Positions 17,088 through 25,325 of a DNA stretch of 64,000 nucleotides are shown here, piece after piece. The notes below the pieces were generated by a model, which did no database searches, had not been told where the DNA came from, and saw only the letters and a program-made list of their open reading frames with translations. Location of the stretch: contig NZ_BMYQ01000015.1 in the NCBI RefSeq assembly GCF_014652355.1, positions 33,940-97,939 of the forward strand, written 5' to 3'. Source of the stretch: Gemmobacter lanyuensis (GTDB taxonomy: Bacteria > Pseudomonadota > Alphaproteobacteria > Rhodobacterales > Rhodobacteraceae). Numbering within the stretch: the first letter of the stretch is position 1; each line of letters starts with the position of its first letter. Made by a program: the position numbers and the translations under genes.

Positions 17088-17789
17088 ATGAAACCCCAGC
17101 ATCTCGACCTTGCCCGCAATTCGATGCTGCTGGCCGATGCCCCCGATGATGTGGTGCGTGCTGTGCTGGCCACGGCGCGGCTGCGTCAGTTCGACCGCGG
17201 CGCCACGATCTTTCTGCAAGGGGAACGGGCCGAAGCGATCTATATCGTGGTCGATGGCTGGGTGAAGCTTTACCGCATCGCACCCAGCGGCGCTGAGGCG
17301 GTGGTGGGGGTCTTTACCCGCGGTCGCAGCTTTGGCGAAGCCGTGGCCCTGCGCCACGCCGCCTATCCCGTCGCAGCCGAGGCGGTAACGGATTGCACCC
17401 TGATCCGCATCGATGCCGATACCTTCATGCGCCAGATCCGCGAAAGCCCCGAGATTGCGATTTCCATGCTCTCCTCGACCTTTGTGCATTTACAGGGGCT
17501 TGTCGCGCAGGTCGAGGCACTGAAGGCGCAAAGCGGCGCGCAACGGGTGGCGGAATTCCTGCTGGAACTGGCCGAATGCGAACAGGGCGCCTGCGAGGTG
17601 TTGCTGCCCTATGACAAGGTGCTGATCGCGGGGCGCCTTGGCATGAAACCCGAAAGCCTGAGCCGCGCCTTCGCCAAGCTGCGCGAACAGGGCGTGACGA
17701 TCCGGCAGAACGTGGCGGTCATCGCCAATATTGCCCAGCTGCGTGACTTTGCCGAGGAAGACCCTGCGCTGGCCTGGTCGCGCGGCTAA
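17088..17789 (+). CDS. Crp/Fnr family regulator, Dnr/NnrR type
   Basis: 233 aa. A cyclic-nucleotide-binding-like sensor domain (residues about 15-130) is followed by a long dimerisation helix and a Crp-type helix-turn-helix (IAGRLGMKPESLSRAFAKLREQGV, about residues 178-201). The N-terminal cysteines that hold the FNR iron-sulfur cluster are absent, which fits a heme-dependent NO sensor of the Dnr/NNR group. In the genus Paracoccus NNR activates nir and nor in response to NO. The identical TTAAC-N4-GTCAA boxes before norC and nirS are its probable targets. The stop overlaps that of the convergent norF by 3-4 bp. Confidence 0.87.
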   Translation: MKPQHLDLARNSMLLADAPDDVVRAVLATARLRQFDRGATIFLQGERAEAIYIVVDGWVKLYRIAPSGAEAVVGVFTRGRSFGEAVALRHAAYPVAAEAVTDCTLIRIDADTFMRQIRESPEIAISMLSSTFVHLQGLVAQVEALKAQSGAQRVAEFLLELAECEQGACEVLLPYDKVLIAGRLGMKPESLSRAFAKLREQGVTIRQNVAVIANIAQLRDFAEEDPALAWSRG

Positions 17790-18031
17790 CCGGCCAGCGC
17801 CAGCACGGCAAACAGCACCATCACCCCCGCAAGCCCGCGCCGGGCGCCCAGAAACCAGCCCGGCGCCTGCCGCAGTTCCAGATACTCACCTAAAATCAGT
17901 CGCGCCTTGCCATAGGCAAGGATCAGCGCGCCGGGCACCAGCACCGCCCGCGGCGGCGCGAGTTCTGCGAGCAGGACCGTGGCCCCGGTCAGCAAAAGAA
18001 GCCCGATCCAGACCTGCGTGATGCGCGTCAT
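17786..18031 (-). CDS. norF: NorF-like small membrane protein of nitric oxide reductase cluster
   Basis: 81 aa with two to three hydrophobic helices (WIGLLLLTGATVLLAEL; VLVPGALILAYGKARLIL; GLAGVMVLFAVLALAG), related to cytochrome oxidase subunit IV. norF is the last gene of norCBQDEF in Paracoccus. Its product is needed for full Nor activity, but its exact role is unclear. The start at 18031 overlaps the norE stop (ATGA); the longer frame upstream is not supported. Confidence 0.85.
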   Translation of the reverse strand: MTRITQVWIGLLLLTGATVLLAELAPPRAVLVPGALILAYGKARLILGEYLELRQAPGWFLGARRGLAGVMVLFAVLALAG

Positions 18032-18579
18032 AGCAGATAGACCACCGGCAAAAGCAGCACCCAGATCAGATCGACCATATGCCAGAAGGCGGTCGCAACC
18101 TCGACCCCCGCAGGCTGGGCGGACCACGCGACCCCGATCAGCAGCAAGATCCCCGCCGCCACATGCGCCGCATGAAAGCCGGTCAGGAGGAAAAAGAAGG
18201 TGAAGAAGGGATGGCTTTCCATGCCGATCCCCTGATCGGCCAGCGCCGCGTAATCATGCGCCTTCAGGATCAGGAACCCGCAGCCCAGCAAAGCCGCGGC
18301 CAGAAGGCTGATCCGGCAGCGCGCGGCCGCCCCTGACCGTGCCGCGGCAAGCCCCCGCGCCGCCAACCAGCCCGAGGTGATCAGCAGCGCCGTATTTGCC
18401 GCCGCAACCGGCTGATCCAGCCGCACCTGCGCCGCGGCAAAGCCCGGGGGATCGGTCAGCCGCAGGCCAAGCAGAACCGCAAAGCCCGCGCCAAAGACCA
18501 GCAGCTCTGACAGGATCAGCACCCACATTAACAGCTCACCCGGCAGGGTGTCGGGCTGGGGGCGGGCGGCGACGGTCAT
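18028..18579 (-). CDS. norE: NorE, cytochrome c oxidase subunit III family protein
   Basis: 183 aa with five predicted membrane helices. Subunit-III features include LLMWVLILSELLVFGAGF near the N-terminus, the ESHPFFTFFFLLTGFHAAHV segment, and WHMVDLIWVLLLPVVYLL at the C-terminus. It is associated with assembly or stability of cytochrome c-dependent NO reductase. The start overlaps the norD stop by ATGA, and the end overlaps norF. Confidence 0.92.
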   Translation of the reverse strand: MTVAARPQPDTLPGELLMWVLILSELLVFGAGFAVLLGLRLTDPPGFAAAQVRLDQPVAAANTALLITSGWLAARGLAAARSGAAARCRISLLAAALLGCGFLILKAHDYAALADQGIGMESHPFFTFFFLLTGFHAAHVAAGILLLIGVAWSAQPAGVEVATAFWHMVDLIWVLLLPVVYLL

Positions 18580-20516
18580 CCCTGCACCAGATGGCGATAG
18601 ATCGCCGGCAGGGCCACGGTCAGCTTTTCCGCCTGCGGGATCAGGGCAAAGCCACCCTGCCCGAAGATGCGCGGGAACCAGCTTTTCGCCTCGCGGTCCA
18701 CGGTGATGCCAAAGACCGCCTGGCCTGCACGGCGGGCCTCGCGCACGGCCATTCGGCTGTCCTCGATCCCGTGGCGGCCCTCATAGTGATCGAGGTCATT
18801 CGGCTTGCCATCCGTCAGCACGATCAGCAGCCGCCGCTGCCGCGCCTGCGTTGCCAGATCGGCCGAAACATGGCGGATCGCGGCACCGAGACGCGTGTAA
18901 TGGCCGGGGCGCAGGGCGGCGATGCGGCCCTCAACTTCATCCGACATGGGTTCGGCAAAGGTCTTGGCGCATTGCACGAAAACACGCTGTCGCTTGAGCG
19001 AGGAGAAGGCATGGATGGCGAAATCATCGCCGCAGGCCTGAAGCCCCCAGGACAGCGCGGCCAGCGCCTCGCGCTCCACCTCGATCACGCTGCGCCCGCC
19101 ATGGCCGTGGCCGGGGATCACGCTTTCGGTTGATCGCGACACATCCAGCAGGATCGACACGGCAAGGCTGCGGTTTTCCGTGCAGGTCTGGCGCCAGATC
19201 CGGTCGGTGCCTTCGCCGCAGGCCCGCAGATCGACCTGCGCGCGCACGGCGCGGTCGGTATCCAGCTCATCCCCGTCGGGGTGGCCGGGGGTCGAGATGC
19301 GGGCGGGGCGCAGGGCCTCGAACTGGCGGCGGACGGCGCGGATGCGCGCGGCGGCGGCCGGATCGCTGCGGAAGGCAGGTGTCGCCTCGGTCGCGGTCAG
19401 GGGCGCATGCAGCACCCGCGCATGGGCGGGCAGATAGGCGCCGGTCCGCATATCCCATTCGGGGTAGAGCGATTGGCCCGACAGCGCCTCGCGGTCCACA
19501 TCCTCGGGCGCGAGGTCGAGGTGCAGCTTCAGCCGCGTGGCGGGCGCCTTGCTGATCTGGCCCAGACCGATTTCATCATGGTCATCAGCAGCCTTCTTGG
19601 CATCGTCCTGATCGTCGTCTTCAACCCGGCGGTTGAGGTTGAGGAATTCGGCCCAGCTGAGGATCGCTTCGAATTTATGCAGGATGAAACTGTCATTGCG
19701 GTTGGCCTGATCGGCCTTCCGGCGGCGGGCGCGATGGGTGCGGTTGCCCTCGCCCTCTTCGGGCGTGCCTTCGGTGGCGCGGGCCTCGACCGCCGTCGCC
19801 TCGGACCGCCCCTGCGCCCGCAGATCGGGCCAGAGCGTGATGGGGCGGAAAGGCCGATAGCCCCGGGGCGCGCGGGCGGCATCCGGTGCCAGCAACAGCC
19901 TTTGGGCCAGCGGCGGCAGGGGGGCGGGATCGCCCAGTTCCGCGCGGATCAGCGCCTCGACCGCGGCTTCGGTGCCGGGCAGATGGGGCGTGCGGCGCAG
20001 GGTCAGCGTCGCGCGGGCGAGATCGGCGTAAAGCGCGCGCAGGCCCGGCGCATCCCGCAGGGTGGCCGCCACCGTGGCACGGGCGGCGGCAAGTCGCGCC
20101 AGATCGGCCTGTAGCGGATCTTCGGGCAGCTCCCCTCCGGCGGCATGGGCGGCCGAGGCCGCAAGCCAAAGGTAAAGCGCGGCATTCGCCTCGCGCAGCG
20201 GAAAGACGGCAAGGCTTTCGGGCAGGCGCAGCGTGGCGCCATCGAAACTAGCCCGCGGGGCGCTTTCGGCCCAAGTACCCAGCCGCCGCATCAGCGACAG
20301 CCGGTGATGCGAGGTTTCCTCGCCCGCGGCCTTCACCTCGACGGCAGGATCACCGCCGAGGCCGCGGAACAGGACTGCCAACCGTCCGCCCACCTCTGAC
20401 AGGGGGACACGGGCTCCTTCGTGGACGGGATCAGCGTCCAGACGGCTGGCAAAGGCGTGCCACAGTTTCCCGACGGTTTCTTCGGGTTCCCATGGCTCGA
20501 ATTCGATCCGTGACAT
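18576..20516 (-). CDS. norD: NorD, von Willebrand factor A protein activating NO reductase
   Basis: 646 aa with a C-terminal VWA domain. The MIDAS motif is seen as LLDVSRSTES near residue 460 and completed by LTDGKPND. The central part is charged and repetitive (about residues 240-320, many Asp, Glu and Arg). NorD acts with the MoxR-type ATPase NorQ to insert the non-heme iron of NorB. I start at MSRIEFEPW (20516); four extra codons are possible. The 8-bp gap to norQ and the overlap with norE indicate one operon. Confidence 0.93.
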   Translation of the reverse strand: MSRIEFEPWEPEETVGKLWHAFASRLDADPVHEGARVPLSEVGGRLAVLFRGLGGDPAVEVKAAGEETSHHRLSLMRRLGTWAESAPRASFDGATLRLPESLAVFPLREANAALYLWLAASAAHAAGGELPEDPLQADLARLAAARATVAATLRDAPGLRALYADLARATLTLRRTPHLPGTEAAVEALIRAELGDPAPLPPLAQRLLLAPDAARAPRGYRPFRPITLWPDLRAQGRSEATAVEARATEGTPEEGEGNRTHRARRRKADQANRNDSFILHKFEAILSWAEFLNLNRRVEDDDQDDAKKAADDHDEIGLGQISKAPATRLKLHLDLAPEDVDREALSGQSLYPEWDMRTGAYLPAHARVLHAPLTATEATPAFRSDPAAAARIRAVRRQFEALRPARISTPGHPDGDELDTDRAVRAQVDLRACGEGTDRIWRQTCTENRSLAVSILLDVSRSTESVIPGHGHGGRSVIEVEREALAALSWGLQACGDDFAIHAFSSLKRQRVFVQCAKTFAEPMSDEVEGRIAALRPGHYTRLGAAIRHVSADLATQARQRRLLIVLTDGKPNDLDHYEGRHGIEDSRMAVREARRAGQAVFGITVDREAKSWFPRIFGQGGFALIPQAEKLTVALPAIYRHLVQG

Positions 20517-20524
20517 GGCCGGCC

Positions 20525-21325
20525 TCACCCGAAAACGGCTGTCACAAGATCGCGGAGCCCGGCCTTCACATCCGGGTCATCGGTCAGGGGTTCGATCATG
20601 GCGGTGCGGATGGCCCGCTCGACGCCCATTCCCCCGGCAATCAAGGTGGCGGCATAGACCACGAGGCGCGTGGAGATGCCCTCTTCCAGATCCTGCCCTT
20701 TCATCGCGCGCAGCTTGCCTGCCAGACGCACCAGCGGCGCCACGCGATCTTCGGCCAGCCCGCTTTCGCGCGCCACGACCGGAATTTCATGTTCGGCCCG
20801 CGGAAAGCCGAATTCGAGACTGACAAACCGCTGCCGGGTGGAAGGTTTCAGCGTTTTCAGGATGTTCTGGTAACCGGGGTTGTAGCTGGCCACCAGCAGA
20901 AAGCCGGGCGCGGCCTCAAGCTCTTCCCCGGTGCGGTCGATGGGCAGGATGCGGCGGTCATCGGTCAGCGGGTGCAGCACCACGGTCACGTCCTTGCGGG
21001 CCTCGACCACTTCATCCAGATAGCAGATCGCACCTTCGCGCACCGCGCGCGTCAGGGGGCCATCGACCCAGACGGTTTCGCCCCCCTTCAACAGGTAGCG
21101 CCCGATCAGATCGGCGGCGGAAAGGTCATCATGGCAGGCGACGGTGTAAAGTGGCCGCCCCAGACGCGCCGCCATATGGGCGACGAAGCGGGTCTTGCCG
21201 CAGCCCGTCGGCCCCTTCAGCAGCACCGGCAGATCATGGGCGGCGGCGGCGGCGAAGACCTCGCATTCATCGCCCTGGGGGAGGTAGAAGGGGGCGTCGG
21301 CCCCCCTCGGCAGGTTTCCATCCAT
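20525..21325 (-). CDS. norQ: NorQ, MoxR-type AAA+ ATPase for NO reductase activation
   Basis: 266 aa. The Walker A motif is LLKGPTGCGKTRFV (about residues 34-47) and the Walker B region ICYLDEVVEARKD; a CbbQ/NorQ C-terminal domain follows. It uses ATP with NorD to mature the binuclear heme b3/Fe-B centre. I start at MDGNLPRG (21325) because GGAG lies 8 nt upstream; alternative starts at 21331 (ATG) and 21334 (GTG) overlap the norB stop. Confidence 0.94.
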   Translation of the reverse strand: MDGNLPRGADAPFYLPQGDECEVFAAAAAHDLPVLLKGPTGCGKTRFVAHMAARLGRPLYTVACHDDLSAADLIGRYLLKGGETVWVDGPLTRAVREGAICYLDEVVEARKDVTVVLHPLTDDRRILPIDRTGEELEAAPGFLLVASYNPGYQNILKTLKPSTRQRFVSLEFGFPRAEHEIPVVARESGLAEDRVAPLVRLAGKLRAMKGQDLEEGISTRLVVYAATLIAGGMGVERAIRTAMIEPLTDDPDVKAGLRDLVTAVFG

Positions 21326-21330
21326 GGTCA

Positions 21331-22695
21331 TCACTCCGCAGGCTGGTTGTAGCCGGGTTCGATCACTTCACGGCGCGGGAAGGCCATCGCGTAGATGAAC
21401 AGCACCGCCCCCAGCACCACCGCCACGCCCGAGCCAAAGCGCATCGCGTAGAAGAGCCAGAGCTGATCCTGCACATCCATATAAGCCTCGCCGTTCACGC
21501 GCTGCAGGTGGGTTTGCACCGTTCCCGCAAAGGTCAGTGTGAAGGTCATGAAGACCACGCCCGCCGACATCAGCCAGAAGGCCGCCATGTTCAGCACCTG
21601 GTTGTAGGGGTCACGCCCCCGCAGATGCGGCATGGCATAGCTGATGATCGCAAGGTTGAGGCAGACATAGGCGCCATAGAAGGCAAGGTGGCCGTGGGCT
21701 GCGGTGATCTGCGTGCCGTGGGTATAGTAGTTCACCCCATGCAGCGTGTGCAGGAAACCCCAGACCCCGGCGCCGAAGAAGGCAAGCGTCGCGCAGCCCA
21801 GGCTCCACAACAGGGCGGCCTTGTTCGGGTGATCGCGGCGGCCTTTCCAGACCATGACGAAGGCGAAGGCCATCATCCCGAAGAAGGGCACGACTTCGAG
21901 GCTGGAGAAGATCGAACCGATCCATTGCCAGTACCCGGGCGTCCCGATCCAGTAGTAATGGTGCCCCGTGCCCAGAATGCCCGAGAAGAGCGCGGTGGCG
22001 ACGATGACATAAAGCCATTTCTCGATCACCTCGCGGTCAACCCCCGTCAGCTTGAGCATGAGGAAGGCGAGGATCGAGGCCATCACCAGTTCCCAGGTCC
22101 CTTCGACCCAGAGGTGGACGACATACCACCAGTACATCTTGTCGAGCCCGAGGTTCGACGGGTTGTAGAAGGCAAAGAGGAACAGCAGCGCCAGCCCCCA
22201 AAGCCCCAGCAGCAGGATATTGGTGATCGCGGTCTTCTTGCCCGCCAGCACCGTCATGCTGATGTTGTAAAGGAAGATGAGCGCGGCCACGACGATGCCG
22301 ACCTTGACCCAGAGCGGCTGCTCCAGAAATTCGCGCCCGCCATTCCCCATCAGGAAATTGCCGTCAAAGAGGTTGAACAGATAGGTCACCACCACCCCGG
22401 CCGTGCCGATGACGAAGATCGCCAGCTGCAAAAGGGCCAGTTTGGGGGAATGGATCTCACGCTCGGATTCTTCGGGCACCAGGTAATAGGCCGCGCCGAA
22501 AAAGCCCAATAGCAGCCAGACGATCAGGCTGTTGGTATGCAGCATCCGCCCGATGTTGAAGGGCAGAACCTCGGACAGGAAGTTGGGGCTGACATAGATC
22601 CAGCCCAGCACCAGCCCCAGCGTCACCTGCACCGCGAACAGCGCAAGGGCGACGGCGAAATAGGCCAGCGCAATCTTTTGCGATTGGTATTTCAT
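21331..22695 (-). CDS. norB: Nitric oxide reductase catalytic subunit NorB (cNor type)
   Basis: 454 aa, the usual length for cytochrome c-dependent NorB, with 12 membrane helices. Conserved elements include the HTNSLIVW His region, EGTWELVMA and GTGHHYYWIG (two His of the catalytic site), and HGVNYYTHGTQITAAHGHLAFYG. It reduces two NO to N2O in the cytoplasmic membrane, taking electrons from NorC. It has no N-terminal quinol-oxidising extension, so it is not qNor. It is 11 bp after norC in the norCBQDEF operon. Confidence 0.97.
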   Translation of the reverse strand: MKYQSQKIALAYFAVALALFAVQVTLGLVLGWIYVSPNFLSEVLPFNIGRMLHTNSLIVWLLLGFFGAAYYLVPEESEREIHSPKLALLQLAIFVIGTAGVVVTYLFNLFDGNFLMGNGGREFLEQPLWVKVGIVVAALIFLYNISMTVLAGKKTAITNILLLGLWGLALLFLFAFYNPSNLGLDKMYWWYVVHLWVEGTWELVMASILAFLMLKLTGVDREVIEKWLYVIVATALFSGILGTGHHYYWIGTPGYWQWIGSIFSSLEVVPFFGMMAFAFVMVWKGRRDHPNKAALLWSLGCATLAFFGAGVWGFLHTLHGVNYYTHGTQITAAHGHLAFYGAYVCLNLAIISYAMPHLRGRDPYNQVLNMAAFWLMSAGVVFMTFTLTFAGTVQTHLQRVNGEAYMDVQDQLWLFYAMRFGSGVAVVLGAVLFIYAMAFPRREVIEPGYNQPAE

Positions 22696-22706
22696 GATGG
22701 TTCTCC

Positions 22707-23159
22707 TCAGCCCGCGTCATTCGGGGGCCAGTCCTGCGCGCGGATCGTGTTGGTCCACATCAGGAAGTCGGTCAGCTGGTGCAGCTCTTCGTCAGTCAGG
22801 TTGAATTGCGGCATCTGGCGGCGGCCCTCGATGCCGGTGGGCTGGGCCTCCATCCAGCCTTTGAAGGCGTCAAAGGCGGCGGCGGGGTCGTCTTGCACGC
22901 CCCAGCGGGTCATCACATTGCCCAGTTCGGGGGCGAAATAGGCGCCCTCGCCCAGGATCGAATGGCAGTTCACGCAGGAATGTTTTTCCCACAGGTGTTT
23001 GCCCGCGGCGACGCTGTCGGTCAGCGTGGCGGTATTGGTCGAGGTGGTGACGATGTAGCGATGCGACTGCAACGTCAGCCCCACGAAGATGAGGATGAAG
23101 AACAAAGACCCGCCGTAAAAGATGTTGCGGGCCATGCTCTTGGTCATTACTTCGCGCAT
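22707..23159 (-). CDS. norC: Nitric oxide reductase cytochrome c subunit NorC
   Basis: 150 aa. An uncleaved N-terminal membrane anchor (about residues 12-32) precedes a periplasmic cytochrome c domain with CVNCH (about residues 62-66) and a distal Met ligand in RRQMPQFNLT. It passes electrons from soluble cytochrome c or pseudoazurin to NorB. It is the first gene of the operon; an NNR-type box lies 66 nt upstream of the start. Confidence 0.96.
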   Translation of the reverse strand: MREVMTKSMARNIFYGGSLFFILIFVGLTLQSHRYIVTTSTNTATLTDSVAAGKHLWEKHSCVNCHSILGEGAYFAPELGNVMTRWGVQDDPAAAFDAFKGWMEAQPTGIEGRRQMPQFNLTDEELHQLTDFLMWTNTIRAQDWPPNDAG

Positions 23160-23224
23160 GGCGCGGATCCTTCCCTGAGCGGTTTATGGCCCTTTATCCC
23201 TGCCCTGTCGGGCGGGGCCGATCC

Positions 23225-23238
23225 TTAACAAAAGTCAA
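23225..23238. promoter_or_regulatory. NNR/Dnr-type box upstream of norC
   Basis: TTAAC-AAAA-GTCAA, matching the NNR motif described in Paracoccus. It is identical in sequence to the box at 27387-27400. It contains the last bases of the nirX gene (stop codon at 23235-23237). A class II start near 23190 would give norC a leader of about 30 nt. Confidence 0.82.
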
Positions 23239-24137
23239 TTTGGCAGGAATGTTCTGTCAAAAGGCCGGGCCAGTTCCAGTCGCGCGCCGTGGAAGGCCGA
23301 AACGGCGCGGTCGATCCCGTCGCGGGGCAGCAGGCAGCACGCGGTCGAGAGCGCATCGGCCACTGCCGCCTGCGGGGCGGAGATGGACACGGTCTCCCAC
23401 CGCGGCGCCTCGCCTTTTGGCCCAAGGATATGAGGACCCCCTGCCCCACCCAGCGGGCTGCCAAAGGGGGCGCTGGTGGCCAGGGCGCGGTCGGAGAGCG
23501 CCGCCGTGCCGATCTGTTCGCCGCCGGGGGTAGCGATTCCCGCCTGCCAGGCGCGGCCATCGGGGCGGCGGCCCAGGGCTGCGATTTCGCCCATGTCGAT
23601 CAGCACATCCTGAAAGCCCGCGGCGCGGACCAGGGCTGCGATGCGATCCGCCGCCCAGCCCTGAACGATACCATTCAGTGTCAGCGCCATGCCGGGGCCA
23701 AGCCGGACCTCTTCGGGTCCGATCTCTACCCGGTCCCAGCCGATCCGTGCGCGGGCGGGGGCGGGATCATCCCCTTCCGCCAAGGCGCGCCAAAGGGGCT
23801 GCACCGTCGGGTCGAACAGCCCGCCGGTGGCCTGATGCACGGCACCGGCAAGGGCCAGAACCTGGAACATCTCGGGCGTGGGGTGGGCAAGGCGGCCGTC
23901 GCGATTCAGTCGCGTCAGGGCGGAATCACGGTGCAGGGAAAACAGGCTTTCGATCCGCTCCACCTCGGCCTCGACCCGGCGGAAAAGGCGCGGGCCTTGT
24001 GCCGGGTCTGCCCCCACCAGCCGCAGCGACAGCGCCCCGCCAAGCCCCCGCCCCTGCCAATCCAGCACGGTGGCCGCCCGGCCGGGAGTGGCCAGTGCGG
24101 CCGCGGCCAGCAGCATCATTTGCCGCCGGGCGATCAT
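23235..24137 (-). CDS. nirX: NirX/ApbE-family FAD:protein FMN transferase
   Basis: 300 aa with a Tat/Sec-type signal (ARRQMMLLAAAALATPGRA) and an ApbE fold. Motifs include the SLHRDSALTRLNRDG block, GGLFDPTVQPLW, TLNGIVQGWAADRI and the metal-binding VADALSTACCLL near the end. ApbE proteins attach FMN covalently to Thr of periplasmic flavoproteins such as NosR/NirI, encoded two genes upstream. In Paracoccus nirX follows nirI directly; here nnrS lies between. The start overlaps the nnrS stop (ATGA). Confidence 0.9.
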   Translation of the reverse strand: MIARRQMMLLAAAALATPGRAATVLDWQGRGLGGALSLRLVGADPAQGPRLFRRVEAEVERIESLFSLHRDSALTRLNRDGRLAHPTPEMFQVLALAGAVHQATGGLFDPTVQPLWRALAEGDDPAPARARIGWDRVEIGPEEVRLGPGMALTLNGIVQGWAADRIAALVRAAGFQDVLIDMGEIAALGRRPDGRAWQAGIATPGGEQIGTAALSDRALATSAPFGSPLGGAGGPHILGPKGEAPRWETVSISAPQAAVADALSTACCLLPRDGIDRAVSAFHGARLELARPFDRTFLPN

Positions 24138-25324
24138 GCTGCACCCCCCCGCGCCAGACGCGGGGCCAGAAACACCGGCCAAAGCGCGAGAAGATAAAGC
24201 CCGAAGGCCAGCACCCAGATCCCGCCCGCCAGCAGCACGGTCACATCATGCAGGTCGGGCAGAACAGCGCCCAGAACCCGCAGCGCCGCCGCCAGCGGGA
24301 TCAGACCATAGGCCACCACCACCGGGCGTGGGGCCACCAGCGCCCGCCCGGTATGCCCCAGCGTCGCGCGCGACATGATGGCCAGCGTCATGCCCCCGGC
24401 CCCACCGATGCCCAGCAGATGCAGGCCTGCAAGCTCTGACCCGACGCCCGCCCAGGCAAGTCCCGTCAATGCAAGCCCAAGCGCCGTCAGGCCATAGCCG
24501 AGATGCAGCGCCCAAAGGATCGGCTTGCCTGCCGTCCATCCGCCGCGCCAGAAGGCCAGCCGGATCAGCCCGACCACCCCCGCCAGCACCGCCAGCCCCC
24601 CGGCAACCCAATCGGGCAGGCCCGCAAGCAGCGCCACCGACACCGCCACCGCGGCCCCACCGGCCAGCAGCGCCAGGGCGGGCGGGTTCCACGGCAGACG
24701 CGATTCGCGCCCCGATTGCACCATGGCATTGCGGGTAAAGCCGGGCGTCACGCGCCCGCCCAGAATGATGATCATGGCGGCCAGCACCGCCAGCCCCGCG
24801 CGCAGCCCCGCCCAGCCGGTCTCGGCAAGGCCCAACCACTCCAAATGGCAGGCCAGATCCGCCGCCCAGAACAGCGTGAGCGTCAGTAGGAACACCATCT
24901 GTTGCGGTTTCGGGCGGTGCAGAAGCTGCGTCAGGATCTTGGCGGCCAGCACCGGCACGAAGGCCAGATCCAGCACCGCCACCAGAAGCGGCGGCAAGAC
25001 CCCCGCCGCCGCCATGGCGATCCGCCCGGCCAGCCAGATCAGCGCCACCCCGGTGATAAAGAGATGCGGCGCCGCGCGCGCGCCGGTCCAGTTCGGCACG
25101 GCCGTCAGGAAAAATCCGCCCAAGGCTGCCGCGCCATAGCCGAAGATCATCTCATGCGCGTGCCACAGCTGCGGCGCAGGGCCGAGGGGGAGCGCCCCGC
25201 CCCCGCCCGCGAATTGCCAGCCCAGCCAGCCGGACCAGATCGTCATTCCCAGAACGGCAAACAGCCCCGCCGCAAGAAAGAACACGCGGAACCCTTCGGA
25301 AAACAGGCGTTTCAGGGCAGACAT
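24134..25324 (-). CDS. nnrS: NnrS family heme-copper membrane protein (copy 2)
   Basis: 396 aa with about 12 membrane helices and the typical LFSEGFRVFFLAAG opening and LWHAHEMIFGYGAAALGGFFLTAVPNWTG segment with conserved His. It is longer and only distantly similar to the copy at 10936-11991. It sits between nirI and nirX in one operon, so it is probably made with NirS during denitrification. Start MSALKRL (25324) lies 2 nt beyond the nirI stop, within an AAGGAG context. NO or nitrosative-stress function is inferred from family and place. Confidence 0.92.
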   Translation of the reverse strand: MSALKRLFSEGFRVFFLAAGLFAVLGMTIWSGWLGWQFAGGGGALPLGPAPQLWHAHEMIFGYGAAALGGFFLTAVPNWTGARAAPHLFITGVALIWLAGRIAMAAAGVLPPLLVAVLDLAFVPVLAAKILTQLLHRPKPQQMVFLLTLTLFWAADLACHLEWLGLAETGWAGLRAGLAVLAAMIIILGGRVTPGFTRNAMVQSGRESRLPWNPPALALLAGGAAVAVSVALLAGLPDWVAGGLAVLAGVVGLIRLAFWRGGWTAGKPILWALHLGYGLTALGLALTGLAWAGVGSELAGLHLLGIGGAGGMTLAIMSRATLGHTGRALVAPRPVVVAYGLIPLAAALRVLGAVLPDLHDVTVLLAGGIWVLAFGLYLLALWPVFLAPRLARGGAA

Positions 25325-25325
25325 T

